A DNA stretch of 64,000 nucleotides, taken from contig CM017568.1 of assembly GCA_007844125.1 (NCBI GenBank), forward strand, positions 9,788,863-9,852,862, in the 5' to 3' direction. The notes under the pieces were generated by a model. It was not told the DNA's origin. It searched no databases and saw only the letters and a list, made by a program, of their open reading frames with translations. The DNA is from Sinonovacula constricta (Eukaryota; Mollusca; Bivalvia; Cardiida; Solecurtidae). Positions 50,091 through 62,169 of the stretch are shown one piece after another. The stretch's first letter is position 1. Every line of letters starts with the position of its first letter. The translations under genes and the position numbers were made by a program.

Positions 50091-50141
50091 TAGAGGGAGG
50101 GAGAGAGAGAGGAGAGAGAGAGAGGGAGAGAGAGAGAGGGG
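50029..50141. repeat. (AG)n microsatellite, array copy 2
   Basis: As in copy 1 but longer. Confidence 0.95.
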
Positions 50142-50195
50142 TCTGCAGCTCTAATGTAAATCATTGTTAAATGACAAAGAAAAATTTAATACAAG

Positions 50196-50438
50196 TCATG
50201 TCAAAGTTATTACAAAAGAGGTGGTGTAGCTCCCTTGCTGACGCTCAAGCAAAATATAAGCGTACCTCCTTGATTAGTTTGTCTAGTGCCAGGATAAATT
50301 TGTCAAGGTGTGGTATCATGCCAGGTGTTCACGCCATGCTATACACAGTGAAGGCAGCACTATATCTGCTTCAAGTGGATATCATCTCCAAATAATTGAA
50401 ATACTGTTGGTGGGATGATCAACCCAGTAAACAAACAT
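50196..50438 (+). mobile_element. 5'-truncated SINE, array copy 2
   Basis: Paralogue of 41830-42072, nearly identical. Confidence 0.82.
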
Positions 50439-51698
50439 AGTGTGTTTAAGAATAATAATTTCATTTTATTAACCAAAGACAAAAGAATATTAGAAACAAG
50501 AAGGCATACTTTTAAGCTTTAATCATGTAGTCGAAAGGAAGTTTAACATTGAGTGCAGTTTAAAATAGGAGTAAACAAAAACAAAAATAATATTATGATT
50601 CAAAAGACAACATACCTTTTTAATTTAAACAAAATAAGTAACTTGTATTTGCTACCAAACTATTGTTCTGTTTTAAATCAAAGTGCGGCAAATTGCTGAA
50701 GTCAGTAACTAAATGAAAGTCAAAGATACTCACATATTAATTCAAAATAAATACCCCTTTACGTTTAATGCTCTTCAAATGAAAAAGGGTAAAATTAAAA
50801 ATAAATATAAAATATACTGGTCACAGGGTAAAGTAGTTTGTGTATATAAATAGAGGAGGTCAAAATGTATAACAAATAAAAAAAAAAGTCAGTTTGTTGC
50901 TATCTGTTAAAACTTGTTCATTACTTAAGAGGTAACATCTACTCTAAACGTGAGGCACAAAAATTGTTCAATTTCTTAAACTGTAATATATAGTGCATCA
51001 AGATGGAAACATATTTGCATGGAGATTGATATATTTACATTGAGTTTGTTGTCTAATACATTAATGATGTCAGACCTTATATTTGCTCTAAATACAAGGT
51101 CTTAACCAGAAAATATGTGGACTTTCTTCATTGAACATACTTCTTATACATGTATGAGGTTGATATTTTAACATGGAAAGAACACAATTGTAAACAAACA
51201 CTAACATTCTGTTAACTTAAGACAGGAGTTTTACATAAACACATAACAATGCCGGCACATTCTCTTAGAAAAATACTGACAGTCATGACAGTGTCACACA
51301 TATGTAACATGCGCAGTTTAAGTTATTTTGGATTTAATCATCACAACTATGCTTTGCCAAGCTAATGGTTAGTGCAAATGCAAGAAAAATGGACTCTTAA
51401 AAATAAAAAAGAGCCATCGACTTGTGTGAAAATCGATTTATAACCATCTATGCAAAGTATAGATCTGATCACATTTACCTTTAGCACTATTATAAGTTAA
51501 GATTTTATCAATAGGAATATAATTTATTATGTATCCAAATACAAGGTTTACTGCTACAAGAACTGTGTGCAAGTTTTTATGTATATACTTTCAACAGCAG
51601 TGACAAAACAGATGAATGACTGAATAATCCTCATTAACTATACTCTTGACATTCTTTCTGTCATGGTCTTGATATCATTATTTACAGACTGTGCTGGG

Positions 51699-52552
51699 TA
51701 TTGTTGTAAAGAAAGAAGTAGTCAAAATGTCATTTTAAAGAAGTGCTATAATGTCTTACTTAATGATTGTTCTGGTGGAAAAAGAAATCGGGTTAAAGCA
51801 TGCAAGAAGATACTAGATGACTATGGTTTTTCATATGTTTTAATATCAGTTATGATTTAAATTCTAAGATATTTGTGAAATTGTTTAAAAGTGACGCTGT
51901 CGATTGTTTTATACAAGGCTGGATAGCATCTGTCGAAAGCAGCCAAGTGCTAGTTGAATATAAAATATTAAATCAGGCTTTAAATACGAACCTTATTTGG
52001 ATTTAGTACCGTATAATCTACGTTTTTACATTACTCGTCTACGTATATGTGCGCATTCGTTAAGAATGCAAACAGGTCGATATTCAAATACTTATTTACC
52101 GCGAAATAAGCGGGTATGTACATTTTGTAATACAGGAGATGTTAAAGATATATATCATATTGTAGTTATCTGTCCATTGTATAATGACTTACGTAAAGCG
52201 TACTTAGAATCTAACATTTACTGCAGACAGTCAGTTCATAAATTTTGTTGCATGATGAGTTCAGGGAATAGAAAAGTTCTTATTAATAGTGCTCAATTTG
52301 TTAAGCATACATTTAAAGTGAGAAGTAATTGTAGTAATTTAATCGATCTGTAGATTGATATTACATTTTAGTATTTTCCTCTCTAAAGAAACATTACTCT
52401 CCTCTTATAAGAAAATATTAATGTATAAGTTTTTATTCATATTGACTTTTGCCTACATCACGGTGACAGTATGTCAGGGTTGTTTGTTTTTGTATCAAAG
52501 ACAATGTATGTATGTTCAAGTCTAATAAATAAACTCTGTTCTGTTCTGTTCC
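51699..52552 (+). pseudogene. Element 2 3' end, array copy 3
   Basis: As in copy 2. The Cys/His C-terminal block is at 51997-52353, with the same GCGGGTATG and CATATTGTAG variants as copy 2 where copy 1 has GCAGGTATG and CATTTTGTAG. Confidence 0.88.
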
Positions 52553-53182
52553 GATAATGGAAGGTACGTTAATAATTAATCAATTTAACTAGTTAATTAA
52601 GTCAAATGAACGAGAATCAACTAATTTATCTAACAAATGAAAGACTCAGACACTTTATCAACATGGTAGTTTAACTATTTACTCAGGTAAAAGGACCCCG
52701 ATCATGGACTCATATAAAAATATTATCCGTTAAACTAATATTGTACTAAAAGGCTCTGTAAAACTTAAATCTAAAAGAATAAAATATAATAATTATATAA
52801 ACTTAACCAACATTAAGACGTTCCAACGTGATTCCAAGGAGCTTGATCTCATCTTATACATGTGTTTACTGAATAATAATAAAGGTCATAACAATTGGGT
52901 TTATTTTTCGCGTACCAATGGCGCCATGATATGGCTGATTGACCATGTAGAACCCAATCATAATTGTGAGATCGGACACTTGATTGGTTCCGCTTTACTC
53001 AAAATTATGCTGTTTTAACTGTGCCTGTAGATAAGGCATTTAGGCAGGGTAGCGTTGATGTAACAGTATAAAACAATACATTAAATAGTGAGCCCAGTAA
53101 ATTCATGGTTTCCCTTTCGGTTGCAGAACGCAATTCCCACAGCAATTATTCTAGTGTTTTGTTGTTTTTTGTTGTTGTTGTT

Positions 53183-53300
53183 TTTGTTACATCGCACCGA
53201 CACAATTATGGTCATATTGGCAAGGTCTCGCTAATAACTGGCGAAGGAAGACCCAAGACTTATACATGGGCAGAACCAACAGCACATTCCAGGTTAGCTG
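53183..53300 (+). repeat. R2 repeat within array copy 3
   Basis: Paralogue of 36920-37045, with TGGTCATATTGG and GGCGAAGGAAGACCC. Confidence 0.55.
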
Positions 53301-54529
53301 GGTATCTTTTTTTTCTCTCTTCATTTATCTCGCTAAAGGAAAATGAAAATGTAAATTGTTAACTTCTTCTTTACCTAAGTGAATAGCTGCATTTTGTTTT
53401 TATTTATTTGGATTTTTTATTGTTTTTAGTAAATAATGAACTTATATAGGCACAAAACAATTTACTCTCCATGTTGCAAGCTTCAAGACATGGTTATACT
53501 AGAAGTTGAAGATAGGGACTGTAATTACGGTCCACAATTCTCGTAGGACCTGTTCATATTTACCCACTTAGTATCGTATCTAGAACTTTAGATCAACTCC
53601 TACTGCTTCTTTCATCAACCTACACGTGCTTGATTGCCTATCAAACATTCATGAATTTGATTCTATGGGATGTTTTGCTGAGAGGGTTACTCACCAAAAC
53701 TATGTGACCTTAAATGGCAGTAAAATTTAATAATTCAAAGAAAGGCACGGTCGATTCCTAAATACAATCGTCTACGTGTCATCAGTAGTGCAGTAATTGA
53801 TGCTCGTCTGGAATGTCTAGGAATGCAAGATACACGACCAAAATTATAAATAACAAGCCACACCACAACTAAAAAATACTTTAGCATCTCAAAATTTAAC
53901 CTGCGTAGGAATAAGAATGGATTCATTCGGAAATAGAAAAGTGTAGGACGATAATGAGTCCCCCCCCCCATTGAGCACTATAAAAGGGGATATTCGCCTA
54001 TATTCAATTTCTAATTTGCAAATTGCGACGGTGGATATGCTTAAATTTGCTATTTGTTTGCAAAAACACGTTCTTTTTTAAATGTATCTAATTCACATTT
54101 CTCGTATACAATTTGGAAATTACAAATCTCAAGTCACAATTATCAAGTCACAAATGTTATGTTCGCTTACAATTTACAAGTTGCAAATCTCAAAGTCACA
54201 ATTCTCAATTCACAAATCACTAATGTAAGAATTGGCATCATTCAAAAGCTAGGTGGCGGTACCACATAAATATAGACGTCACTAAGCTAAAAATAGAACG
54301 GAGTCATAAATGATTCTTCAAGGGAGATACAATAGAAAAAGCCAACGTTATTTTGCGTCAAATTGGACGCGTTATCTTTTGCCAAAAGTAGTTATTAATG
54401 TATATATTAAAATTCTGCAAGTAATTTTACCATATAAGTCTTTGTTTTCTTAAAACTACATTCAACCCAATTTAACATACATATCGAACGTTTCCAGAAG
54501 CTCTCTCATTCACATTCCGACATCTTTTT

Positions 54530-54855
54530 AGATAAACATAACCATACTATGTTTGGCCTTTCATTGAATGTACATGGATTTCTTTTGGGATAAACCCTAC
54601 TTTTGGATAAACCCTTCTAAGTTTATCCTCTCATTGAATGTACAGGCATCACCTTTTACTAGTTTTTATATAAACCTAACCATGCTATGTTAAGCTTCCC
54701 ATTGAATTTATATGTATTTTAGATAAATCTAATCATACTGTTTTTATCCTCTCAATGACTGTACATGTATTTCTTTTCAGATAAACCTAACCATATTGTG
54801 TTTTTCCTCTCACTGAATGTACATGCATTTCTGTTTAGATAAACCTAATCATACG
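54530..54855. repeat. 58-bp minisatellite region, copy 3 (unexpanded)
   Basis: One canonical unit (54779-54836) with two private substitutions (ATATTGTGTTTTTCC), preceded by degenerate units. Confidence 0.85.
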
Positions 54856-55118
54856 TAAAGTTGAAAAACTCGATACTTGTTTGGCCTGTAGGGGGGCGAT
54901 CAATGGTGCTATATAAGTGAAATACTATATAACCACGAAGTTAGATCTTTCCCTACCTGGGCGTAAATCTTATGACATCAGTTGAAGGTTAATTTAGTAG
55001 AATCTAGATGAGACAGATATAATACTTTTCTCGTAGAACAAATAAGTACATTTGATTGTATTATTCTTTCATCTTTAATACATTGAATCGTCAGTATCTG
55101 TGTGTTTAAGACGAATTT

Positions 55119-55421
55119 GTTGTTTCTTTGTTTCTTTGTTTGTTTCTTTGTTTGTTTCATTGTTTGTCATACCAACAACCTTTTAGTTTACTGGAGATGA
55201 ATGCCACTTGATGCAATTATAGCTTTGCCTACACTGCCGCGAAAACCAAACTTGATACCTCAATATCTTCACACCGTGCCGACTAATCATAGAGCTCCCC
55301 TTGCATTTGCTTGAGCGGTGCTACTACTGTTAAACTTATGGTATGTCGCAGCTGGGGTTTGATCCTGGGCCCTTCAGTACTTCGAGCTGACGCTCTACCG
55401 ACTGTGCTACCAGATCCGTTA
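55119..55421 (-). mobile_element. Diverged full-length tRNA-SINE in array copy 3
   Basis: Paralogue of 38930-39230 with several private differences (CAGATCCG, GAGCTGACGC, a rearranged TTTG/TTTC tail). Confidence 0.75.
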
Positions 55422-55714
55422 TGTTTGTTGTAGTTGTTTTCAACTGTTTTGCTTTTTGTAAATTAGATATACTTGGCAGTGTTATAATATCTGTTCATCG
55501 AGCACCTCCTTGTGTCACAATGAATTTTTAATGCGCTTTCAGATACAGTTATTTGGTGTATGACCTATGGCCTTATAGTTTATATTTCAGCATTATTGTC
55601 CTAACTCCGAGAAAATAGCTGTCAAGATATAATTGACAGTTCGATCAACGTTCTCTTGGACGTGATGTGATTAGGACAGACAAAAAGAAGCTTTAGCGTT
55701 AGACTATCAGTTTA

Positions 55715-55990
55715 ATGCTATTGTTGTTAATGTCCATGCGATTACAGAAATCAGAAGCCAGGGAAAGCGCGAACACTGAAGAACTACAAGGTCGGTTTCA
55801 TAATAATATAATTTTGAAAAACACCGAAAGACTTCAAGACATGTATCTGCTCGTTTCGTTGAGAAATGCAAGGAAAAGGCTTTCGCATGGTCTGTGGTAG
55901 AAGCAACACTATCCAAGGCCAGGGAATGAGAGCTCTGTGTAACAAGGAAGTGCTGGAGTCATTAGTCCAAAGAAGCAACAACAATTGACT
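55715..55990 (+). other. Unrecognised coding-like stretch in array copy 3 (longest frame)
   Basis: Here the frame stays open from 55715 to a stop at 55898-55900: RLQKSEARESANTEELQGRF, then HNNIILKNTERLQDMYLLVS, then LRNARKRLSHGLW. Copy 3 reads CTTCAAGACATG where copies 1 and 2 lack one base. A second frame (NTIQGQGMRALCNKEVLESL) follows, as in the other copies. The helical, charged composition could be coiled-coil. Unrecognised; could be chance. Confidence 0.28.
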
Positions 55991-57702
55991 CTAGAAATAA
56001 ACTATTCCATGTATAGATAAAATTGTCACTTGGCATCCGTCTTCTTTGATAACATCGTTAATCCGAAAATAATCGGAGAAGGATTAGTTTAATTACACCT
56101 AATCTTGAGTGTAAAGCGGAAGTTTCCAATCGCCACTTCTCGACTATTACCGGAATCTCTTAAAAAGTGTCTCGTAAAATTGCCGAGATGTTCTGAGTGG
56201 GAAGCTTAATGAGGTTTTAATTGCATCCGGTTAGATCAACTGTCCTTATAATTCTAGAGCTGTTACTAACTAGTGCACATTTTTTAACATAATATTAACC
56301 AGGAAGAATTAAAAAACAGAATGGTGTAGTTTAAGCATGGTTAAAGGCAGACTAACGAGCAAAGAAAATGTTCAAACAAATGGGCTTGGTAAGATTAGCC
56401 TTGCCTGTGAATACATTGACCTAGTGCTATTTCGAATTGTTGTATGTCCGTTGTTCTTGTAAGAATATGTCATACTTTCCAGTGGGCTTGGGATAATGAT
56501 TGCGGTAGTCTATATCAGATTCGACGTAGGGAATGTCAGGGTACTTGACGAAACTCTCCAGTTTCAGAAGCGCAATCAATATATTTTACGGCAACAAAAA
56601 AATGAAACTTGTTGATGAAAGTCTCCCGAATAAATGACGTAAGTGTAAAATCGCTGATCTTAAAGTGGATTAAGTAGTTATAATGCCGCTACGAAATAAT
56701 TGTTTCGACATCAGCAAGAATGTAGTTCGTTCAATGACCTTCAAGGTAATTTTACCGAAAACTGTGATACATGTACTATTCTATCATTTTAAAATACTTA
56801 AATAAAAAATGCATTTTTTTTTATCTTCATATCTTAAAGAAACTGGATCTGCTGCCACAACCTTCTCGTCTGTGTCTTTCTATGTTGCTGGCGCCGCTCT
56901 GCAGAGCAGAGAGCATAAGGAATGCATTGTTATAGGGGCGATAGTTCCCAGCAGATTTACGGTTCGTTACTCTCAAATAGTTATGTAACGTAGGGATAGT
57001 GTAACAGTGTTTACTTAACAGTCATCTTCTTGTTTAAAACGCATGCTCTTTGCGACGCCTAGTTATAAACTTGGAATACTTGCCAACTTTTAAAGGTGGT
57101 ATCCAACAGTTTGCATATATCAAAGTCATGCAACTTTACCTCTGCTTTGGGGAATTAGGGCATAATTTCTGCATAAACTCAATACTTTAGCATATGTACA
57201 GACGGTTTTGAACATGGACTATATTGTATGACAGATCGCTATAAATACACTTTAAAAGTTAAATTATTCCTATTCTATAAATAATCACGATATTGATCTC
57301 TGCTGAAAATAGATATCGACGTCAGAGCGAATTACACAGATGACAATAAAAAGTAATGCAAAAATGGAGAGTGGCTCAGATAGGCAATACCTGTTTGCAA
57401 TAAAAAGAAATTGGGAATTTATGTATCAATGAGCCTCATTTTGAAGGATCTTTTCAGGTAACTATAACTTATTTGGTTATTTGAGAAAAAATATTTTGAA
57501 TCATCAGATACCATAGTTAATGCAGAAGGCACATCAATTAGGCAGGTAGTCCTATATCAATTTTGACAGAGTGGTGCCCCTTTTGGTCGAATTTTCTCTG
57601 TGGGTTAAGTTTTGTTGTAAAGGTGACAGCTCACACTATCAAAAATTATTATTGTATGCCATGTAATTGGAAAACAAACAAACATGTCTCCTATCTATCA
57701 CT

Positions 57703-57716
57703 GAGAGAGAGAGAGA

Positions 57717-57763
<47 letters not shown>

Positions 57764-57797
57764 TAGAGAGAGGGAGAGAGAGGAGAGAGAGAGAGGG
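57703..57797. repeat. (AG)n microsatellite, array copy 3
   Basis: As in copy 1, with a private GTAA interruption near 57717-57720. Confidence 0.95.
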
Positions 57798-57851
57798 TCT
57801 GCAGCTCTAATGTAAATCATTGTTAAATGACAAAGACTAATTCAATACAAG

Positions 57852-58093
57852 TCATGTCAAAGTTATTATAAAAGAGGTGGTGTAGTTCCCTTGCTGACGC
57901 TCAAGCAAAATATAAGCGTACTTCCTTGATTAGTTTGTCTAGTGCCAGGATAAATTTGGCAAGGTGTGGTATCATGCCAGGTGTTCACGCCATGCTATAC
58001 ACAGTGAAGGCAGCACTATATCTGCTTCAAGTGGATACCATCTCCAAATAATTGAAATACTGTTGGTGGGATGATCAACCCAGTAAACAAACA
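57852..58093 (+). mobile_element. 5'-truncated SINE, array copy 3
   Basis: Paralogue of 41830-42072 with a few private substitutions (GTAGTTCCC, GGCAAGGTGTGG). Confidence 0.82.
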
Positions 58094-59343
58094 TAGTGTG
58101 TTAAAGAATAATAATTTCATTTTATTAACCAAAGACAAAAGAATATTAGAAACAAGAAGGCATACTTTTAAGCTTTAATCATGTAGTTGAAAGGAAGTTT
58201 AACATGAGTGCAGTTTAAAATAGGAGTAAACAAAAACAAAAATAATATAATGATTCAAAAGACAACATACCTTTTTAATTTAAACACAATAAGTAACTTG
58301 TATTTGCTACCAAACTATCGTTCTGTTTTAAATCAAAGTGCGGCACATTGCTGAAGTCAGTAACTAAATGAAAGACAAAGATACTCACACATTAATTCAA
58401 AATTAATACCCCCTTTACGTTTAATGCTCTTCAAATGAAAAAGGGTAAAATTAAAAATAAATATAAAATATACTGGTCACAGGGTAAAGTAGTTTGTGTA
58501 TAAATAGAGGAGGTCAAAATGTATAACAAATAAAAAAAAAGTCAGTTTGTTGCTATCTGTTAAAACTTGTTCATTACTTAAGAGGTAACATCTACTCTAA
58601 ACGTGAGGCACAAAAATTGTTCAATTTCTTAAACTGTAATATAAAGTGCATCAAGATGGAAACATATTTGCATGGAGATTGATATATTTACATTGAGTTT
58701 GTTGTCTAATACATTAATGATGTCAGACCTTATATTTGCTCTAAATACAAGGTCTTAACCAGAAAATATGTGGACTTTCTTCATTGAACATACTTCTTAT
58801 ACATGTATAAGCTTGATATTTTAACATGGAAAGAACACAATTGTAAACAAACACTAACATTCTGTTAACTTAAGACAGGAGTTTACATAAACACATAACA
58901 ATGCCGGCACATTCTCTTAGAAAAATACTGACAGTCATGACACATATGTAACATGTGCAGTTTAAGCTATTTTGGATTTAATCATCACAACTATGCTTTG
59001 CCAAGCTAATGGTTGGTGCAAATGCAAGAAAAATGGACTCTTAAAAATAAAAAAGAGCCATCGACTTGTGTGAAAATCAATTTATAACTATCTATGCAAA
59101 GTATAGATCTGATCACATTTACCTTTAGCACTATTATAAGTTAAGATTTTATCAATAGGAATATAATTTATTATGTATCCAAATACAAGGTTTACTGCTA
59201 CAAGAACTGTGTGCAAGTTTTTATGTATATACTTTCAACAGCAGTGACAAAACAGATGAATGACTGAATAATCCTCATTAACTATACTCTTGACATTCTT
59301 TCTGTCATGGTCTTGATATCATTATTTACAGACTTGTGCTGGG

Positions 59344-60200
59344 GTTGGGGTGAGGTTTACAGGTTAAGGTCTGTATTTGTGAAAGTTATGAAGACATACG
59401 ATCATAATATTCTGCCTCTTTTAACATTTCCCAGAAAGTTATGCATAAACTTTATGTTCAAATTCTAAATTGACTTGATGCTGCAAGGAAAGTCCACTTA
59501 TTTTGGGATAACCCATATACATTGTATAATATACATAATAAATATAGAATAATCTTCAGTTAACTGCGTCAGTAAAGGCAATTTATTTACAATATTTTCA
59601 AATAAAATATCAATGTTTCGAATATATCTTTGAGATGTTTAGATATATCTTTTATTACATAGAAAGAATTGAGTTTTATGCCTGTACCGACCTTACAATA
59701 TCTATATCACTACACGTAATGCCAAAAGAATTAAACATACCATCCATCATAGAGATAAAAGAAATAAAATGATAAATACTGCTACTAATTATATTAATTA
59801 ATGAAATGCAATACTGATTGTTGTTTAATTAACTGGTTTGTTTTAAAAGTAAATTTAACAGGTGTATATATTAATATATGTCAAATGATGAAGAATTATA
59901 TTAAACTTTGTGACAAGGAATACTAGCATTAAACATTACACAACACAGTTCGAGTTATTAGTAAAAACAAAAATACTTTAGGCAGTCCAATAAACAATTA
60001 TTTAATTTATTGTAATTTTTTATACAATAATATTGTACACAACTTTGCTTGCTTTCATTTAAATAAATATACTGTTTAAAAAATGTATGTAAAAACAAAA
60101 AGGACTAAGTAACTGAAACACATGTTGAAAGATCGTATTAAAGAGATTCATTAAAATTGCAACATAACCTTCCATATACATTGCAGGAACATAATTGCAT
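59344..60200. other. AT-rich non-coding stretch right of the array
   Basis: Unique sequence that begins where copy 3 ends (GGTTGGGGTGAGG). No gene could be supported. Confidence 0.5.
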
Positions 60201-60312
60201 GACATAATTCATACAGAATGTTTCATGTAAATATATCATCCACATATGATTGCCCTGACATAATTCATATAGAATGTTTCATGTATATATATCATCCACA
60301 TATCATTGCACC
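60201..60312. repeat. 56-bp direct tandem duplication
   Basis: GACATAATTCATACAGAATG at 60201 recurs at 60257 as GACATAATTCATATAGAATG. Both are followed by TTTCATGTAWATATATCATC and CACATAT. Confidence 0.92.
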
Positions 60313-60327
60313 CCTTTATAATATACT

Positions 60328-60570
60328 AAGGCCCATATTAACCAACCATTCTTACGTAAGAATTGCTCAAGTCATGGATTTCAGTCCACAATCTCTTCAT
60401 TATGTATTTAGCTACATGTCTGTATTTTTGCATGACACTTTAACTTTGCTACTTTGAGCTTAAAATCACATTGAAACTTCATAAATAAACTTATTTTTGC
60501 TGGTATGAAAATTGTGACTTGGGCTTAAGTCATGACTTGGGCTTAAGAATGGTTGGTGAATACAGGCCTT
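60328..60570. mobile_element. MITE-like element with terminal inverted repeats (about 243 bp)
   Basis: The left end AAGGCCCATATTAACC, continuing AACCATTCTTA, is matched by the reverse complement of the right end (AAGGCCTGTATTCACC, continuing AACCATTCTTA): about 27 bp with 3 mismatches. Subterminal CTTAAGCCCAAGTCA motifs repeat near the right end. The interior has no frame. I see no clear target-site duplication, so the DNA-transposon superfamily is undecided. Confidence 0.7.
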
Positions 60571-62047
60571 GTAGACAAACATTGTTACATGACACCTGAG
60601 TACATCATTAATATCTTATGCAGAATAAACCACACACAACATTGCTAGGGCTAGTAATGGTGAATTATTCTTGTACTTAGAACATATGATTTTGTTAACC
60701 TAATATTTTAGGAGATATCACTTTGCCTATCCCAGCTGACTGACTATTGGTCACATGACCTTGAGGTTTAAGGGACAAATGGAATCTGTTAAACACCCAT
60801 GGCAAAATCAGCCCCTCATCTCTGATTGAGTATGGCCTCTGCTATTATGCCTCTTCAAACTTTCCTCATCCACAAGCTGCTTTCTTATGTTACTATCTTG
60901 TTGTTTTTCATAGTTGAGTATAAGAACGCATCATCACAATATGAGTTCAGAGCAAAGAATCTTCTTTGGTCGTATTGTTATGACTGTAGAAATTTAACAT
61001 GGAATATACTTTTCTACAGTTTTATACTGTTGAACTTTTTTGTGTAACCATAATAAGAAATATAAATGGACGAACTTTTGTTTGAAGACTAATTAAATAT
61101 GAATAGATGTAAGTATTGGAATATTGCTAACACAATATAAGTAAACTAATTATGGTCATAACAGCTTACCATTAAAAGTCTGTCCTAAAAAGAAAATGCT
61201 TTAAAATACTTAAAGACAACAAGAATGCCTATAAAGGATATAACAGCTAAATAACAGTTACACATAACAGTTAAAGCCTGCAAAATATGGACTAGATGTT
61301 TTTATGATGATTGAAGATAAAGAATGTAAAGATAAAGAGGAAAAACATGTCCTTGGTCCATTGCAAAATAAGAATCTTATCAAAATATTTTATTAATATT
61401 AGTTTATAGTTAATTACAGTCATGAAGCGCAGATTATAGTTGAAGAGATACCACATTTAATTCAGTCTCTGTCAATCAGAAAAGCCTGTCTCAAAACCAA
61501 TTTTTTATTTACATGTTTTGGTCTCGCAATTGTTTTGGCATTATACACATAGTGCTGTTTGGAAGCACACCAAAATGTAGCTTACTATCAGATCTACTTC
61601 CCATATCACATCCTTCACAGACACTGTATTTGTTAACATTATGGTCAGTTACCATAAGCAGAATATTCATCCTTCACAGAAAAAAAAAACAGGTACAACA
61701 ACTAGCATGTATCTAATAAACTTGGATACACCACTCTACCTGCACATTATGACACTATTACTTATATAAAGATACTGAGTATTTGTGCTTAGATTCCCAA
61801 ACTCTGATATTCATTAAAATGACTTAATCTCATATTTGCAACTTGAGCTAGTTTTTAACAGTATGATTCTAATGCCATTGTACAGATCATAATACATTAT
61901 TTACTACATGTATTGATACAGAACATAAACTCTTAGTTATTTTGTAACGATGACATGCAAAAGTAACAGGACATATTTATAGAGGCTTGACATAGCAAGG
62001 TGCTGGTTGATCTAGAGCTACACTAAGCCTGATCAACATGTTATAAG
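60571..62047. other. Downstream flank or 3' UTR of the phosphatase gene
   Basis: AT-rich. It probably contains the minus-strand gene's 3' UTR. Minus-strand AATAAA hexamers occur at about 61504-61509 and 61388-61393, but nothing decides which, if either, is used. Short plus-strand open frames (60826-61047, 61513-61716) are unrecognised. Confidence 0.4.
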
Positions 62048-62169
62048 TTAAGTGTGTATGTAGTTTCCTAATGAACCTAGACAGTCTGCATAGTACTCTG
62101 GAATGCATTGTTGATCCTCAGCCTGGTCTGATGTCTTCCTTGCCTCTAGATTCTCCAACTTATCTCCAC
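62048..62169 (-). CDS. HAD phosphatase (PGP/PDXP type), last coding exon
   Basis: The exon starts after a good 3' splice site (TTTTCTCATTGTAG, with acceptor AG at 62171-62170). It reads GT then GDKLENLEARKTSDQAEDQQ, CIPEYYADCLGSLGNYIHT and stop TAA at 62050-62048. Together with the exon at 63310-63371 it forms LFVLSGGDKLENL. The ending IPEYYADCLGSLGNYI is the usual C-terminus of eukaryotic p-nitrophenyl/phosphoglycolate/pyridoxal phosphatases, where (I/V)PxYYxxSLGDL closes the HAD core. These cytosolic Mg-dependent enzymes dephosphorylate small metabolites such as 2-phosphoglycolate or pyridoxal 5'-phosphate. The exact substrate cannot be told from this fragment. The frame is intact, so this looks like a functional host gene. 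Confidence 0.8.

Larger units (their letters stand above)
43334..51698. repeat. Tandem array unit, copy 2 (about 8.36 kb), chimeric
   Basis: Same order of contents as copy 1. From 43334 to about 46500 its diagnostic differences match copy 3 (for example the 78-bp block 44403-44480, GAGATCGGACACTTGATTGG near 44610, GTTAAGCTTCCC near 46444). From about 47001 on they match copy 1 (retroposed insert present, AGGAGGCGATC, GGTATTATAAGCC). The extra length is mainly seven additional 58-bp units. A private change near 44985-45030 distinguishes it from both others. No gene is recognised in its remaining stretches. Confidence 0.95.
51699..59343. repeat. Tandem array unit, copy 3 (about 7.64 kb)
   Basis: Same order of contents. 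It lacks the small retroposed insert (empty site near 55650). It also has a loss of about 55 bp replaced by a C run at about 53960-53970, and a single 58-bp unit. Its right part is the most diverged of the three. It ends ...CAGACTTGTGCTGGGG at about 59343, after which sequence is unique. This gives the native right flank of the original segment. No gene is recognised in its remaining stretches. Confidence 0.95.
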
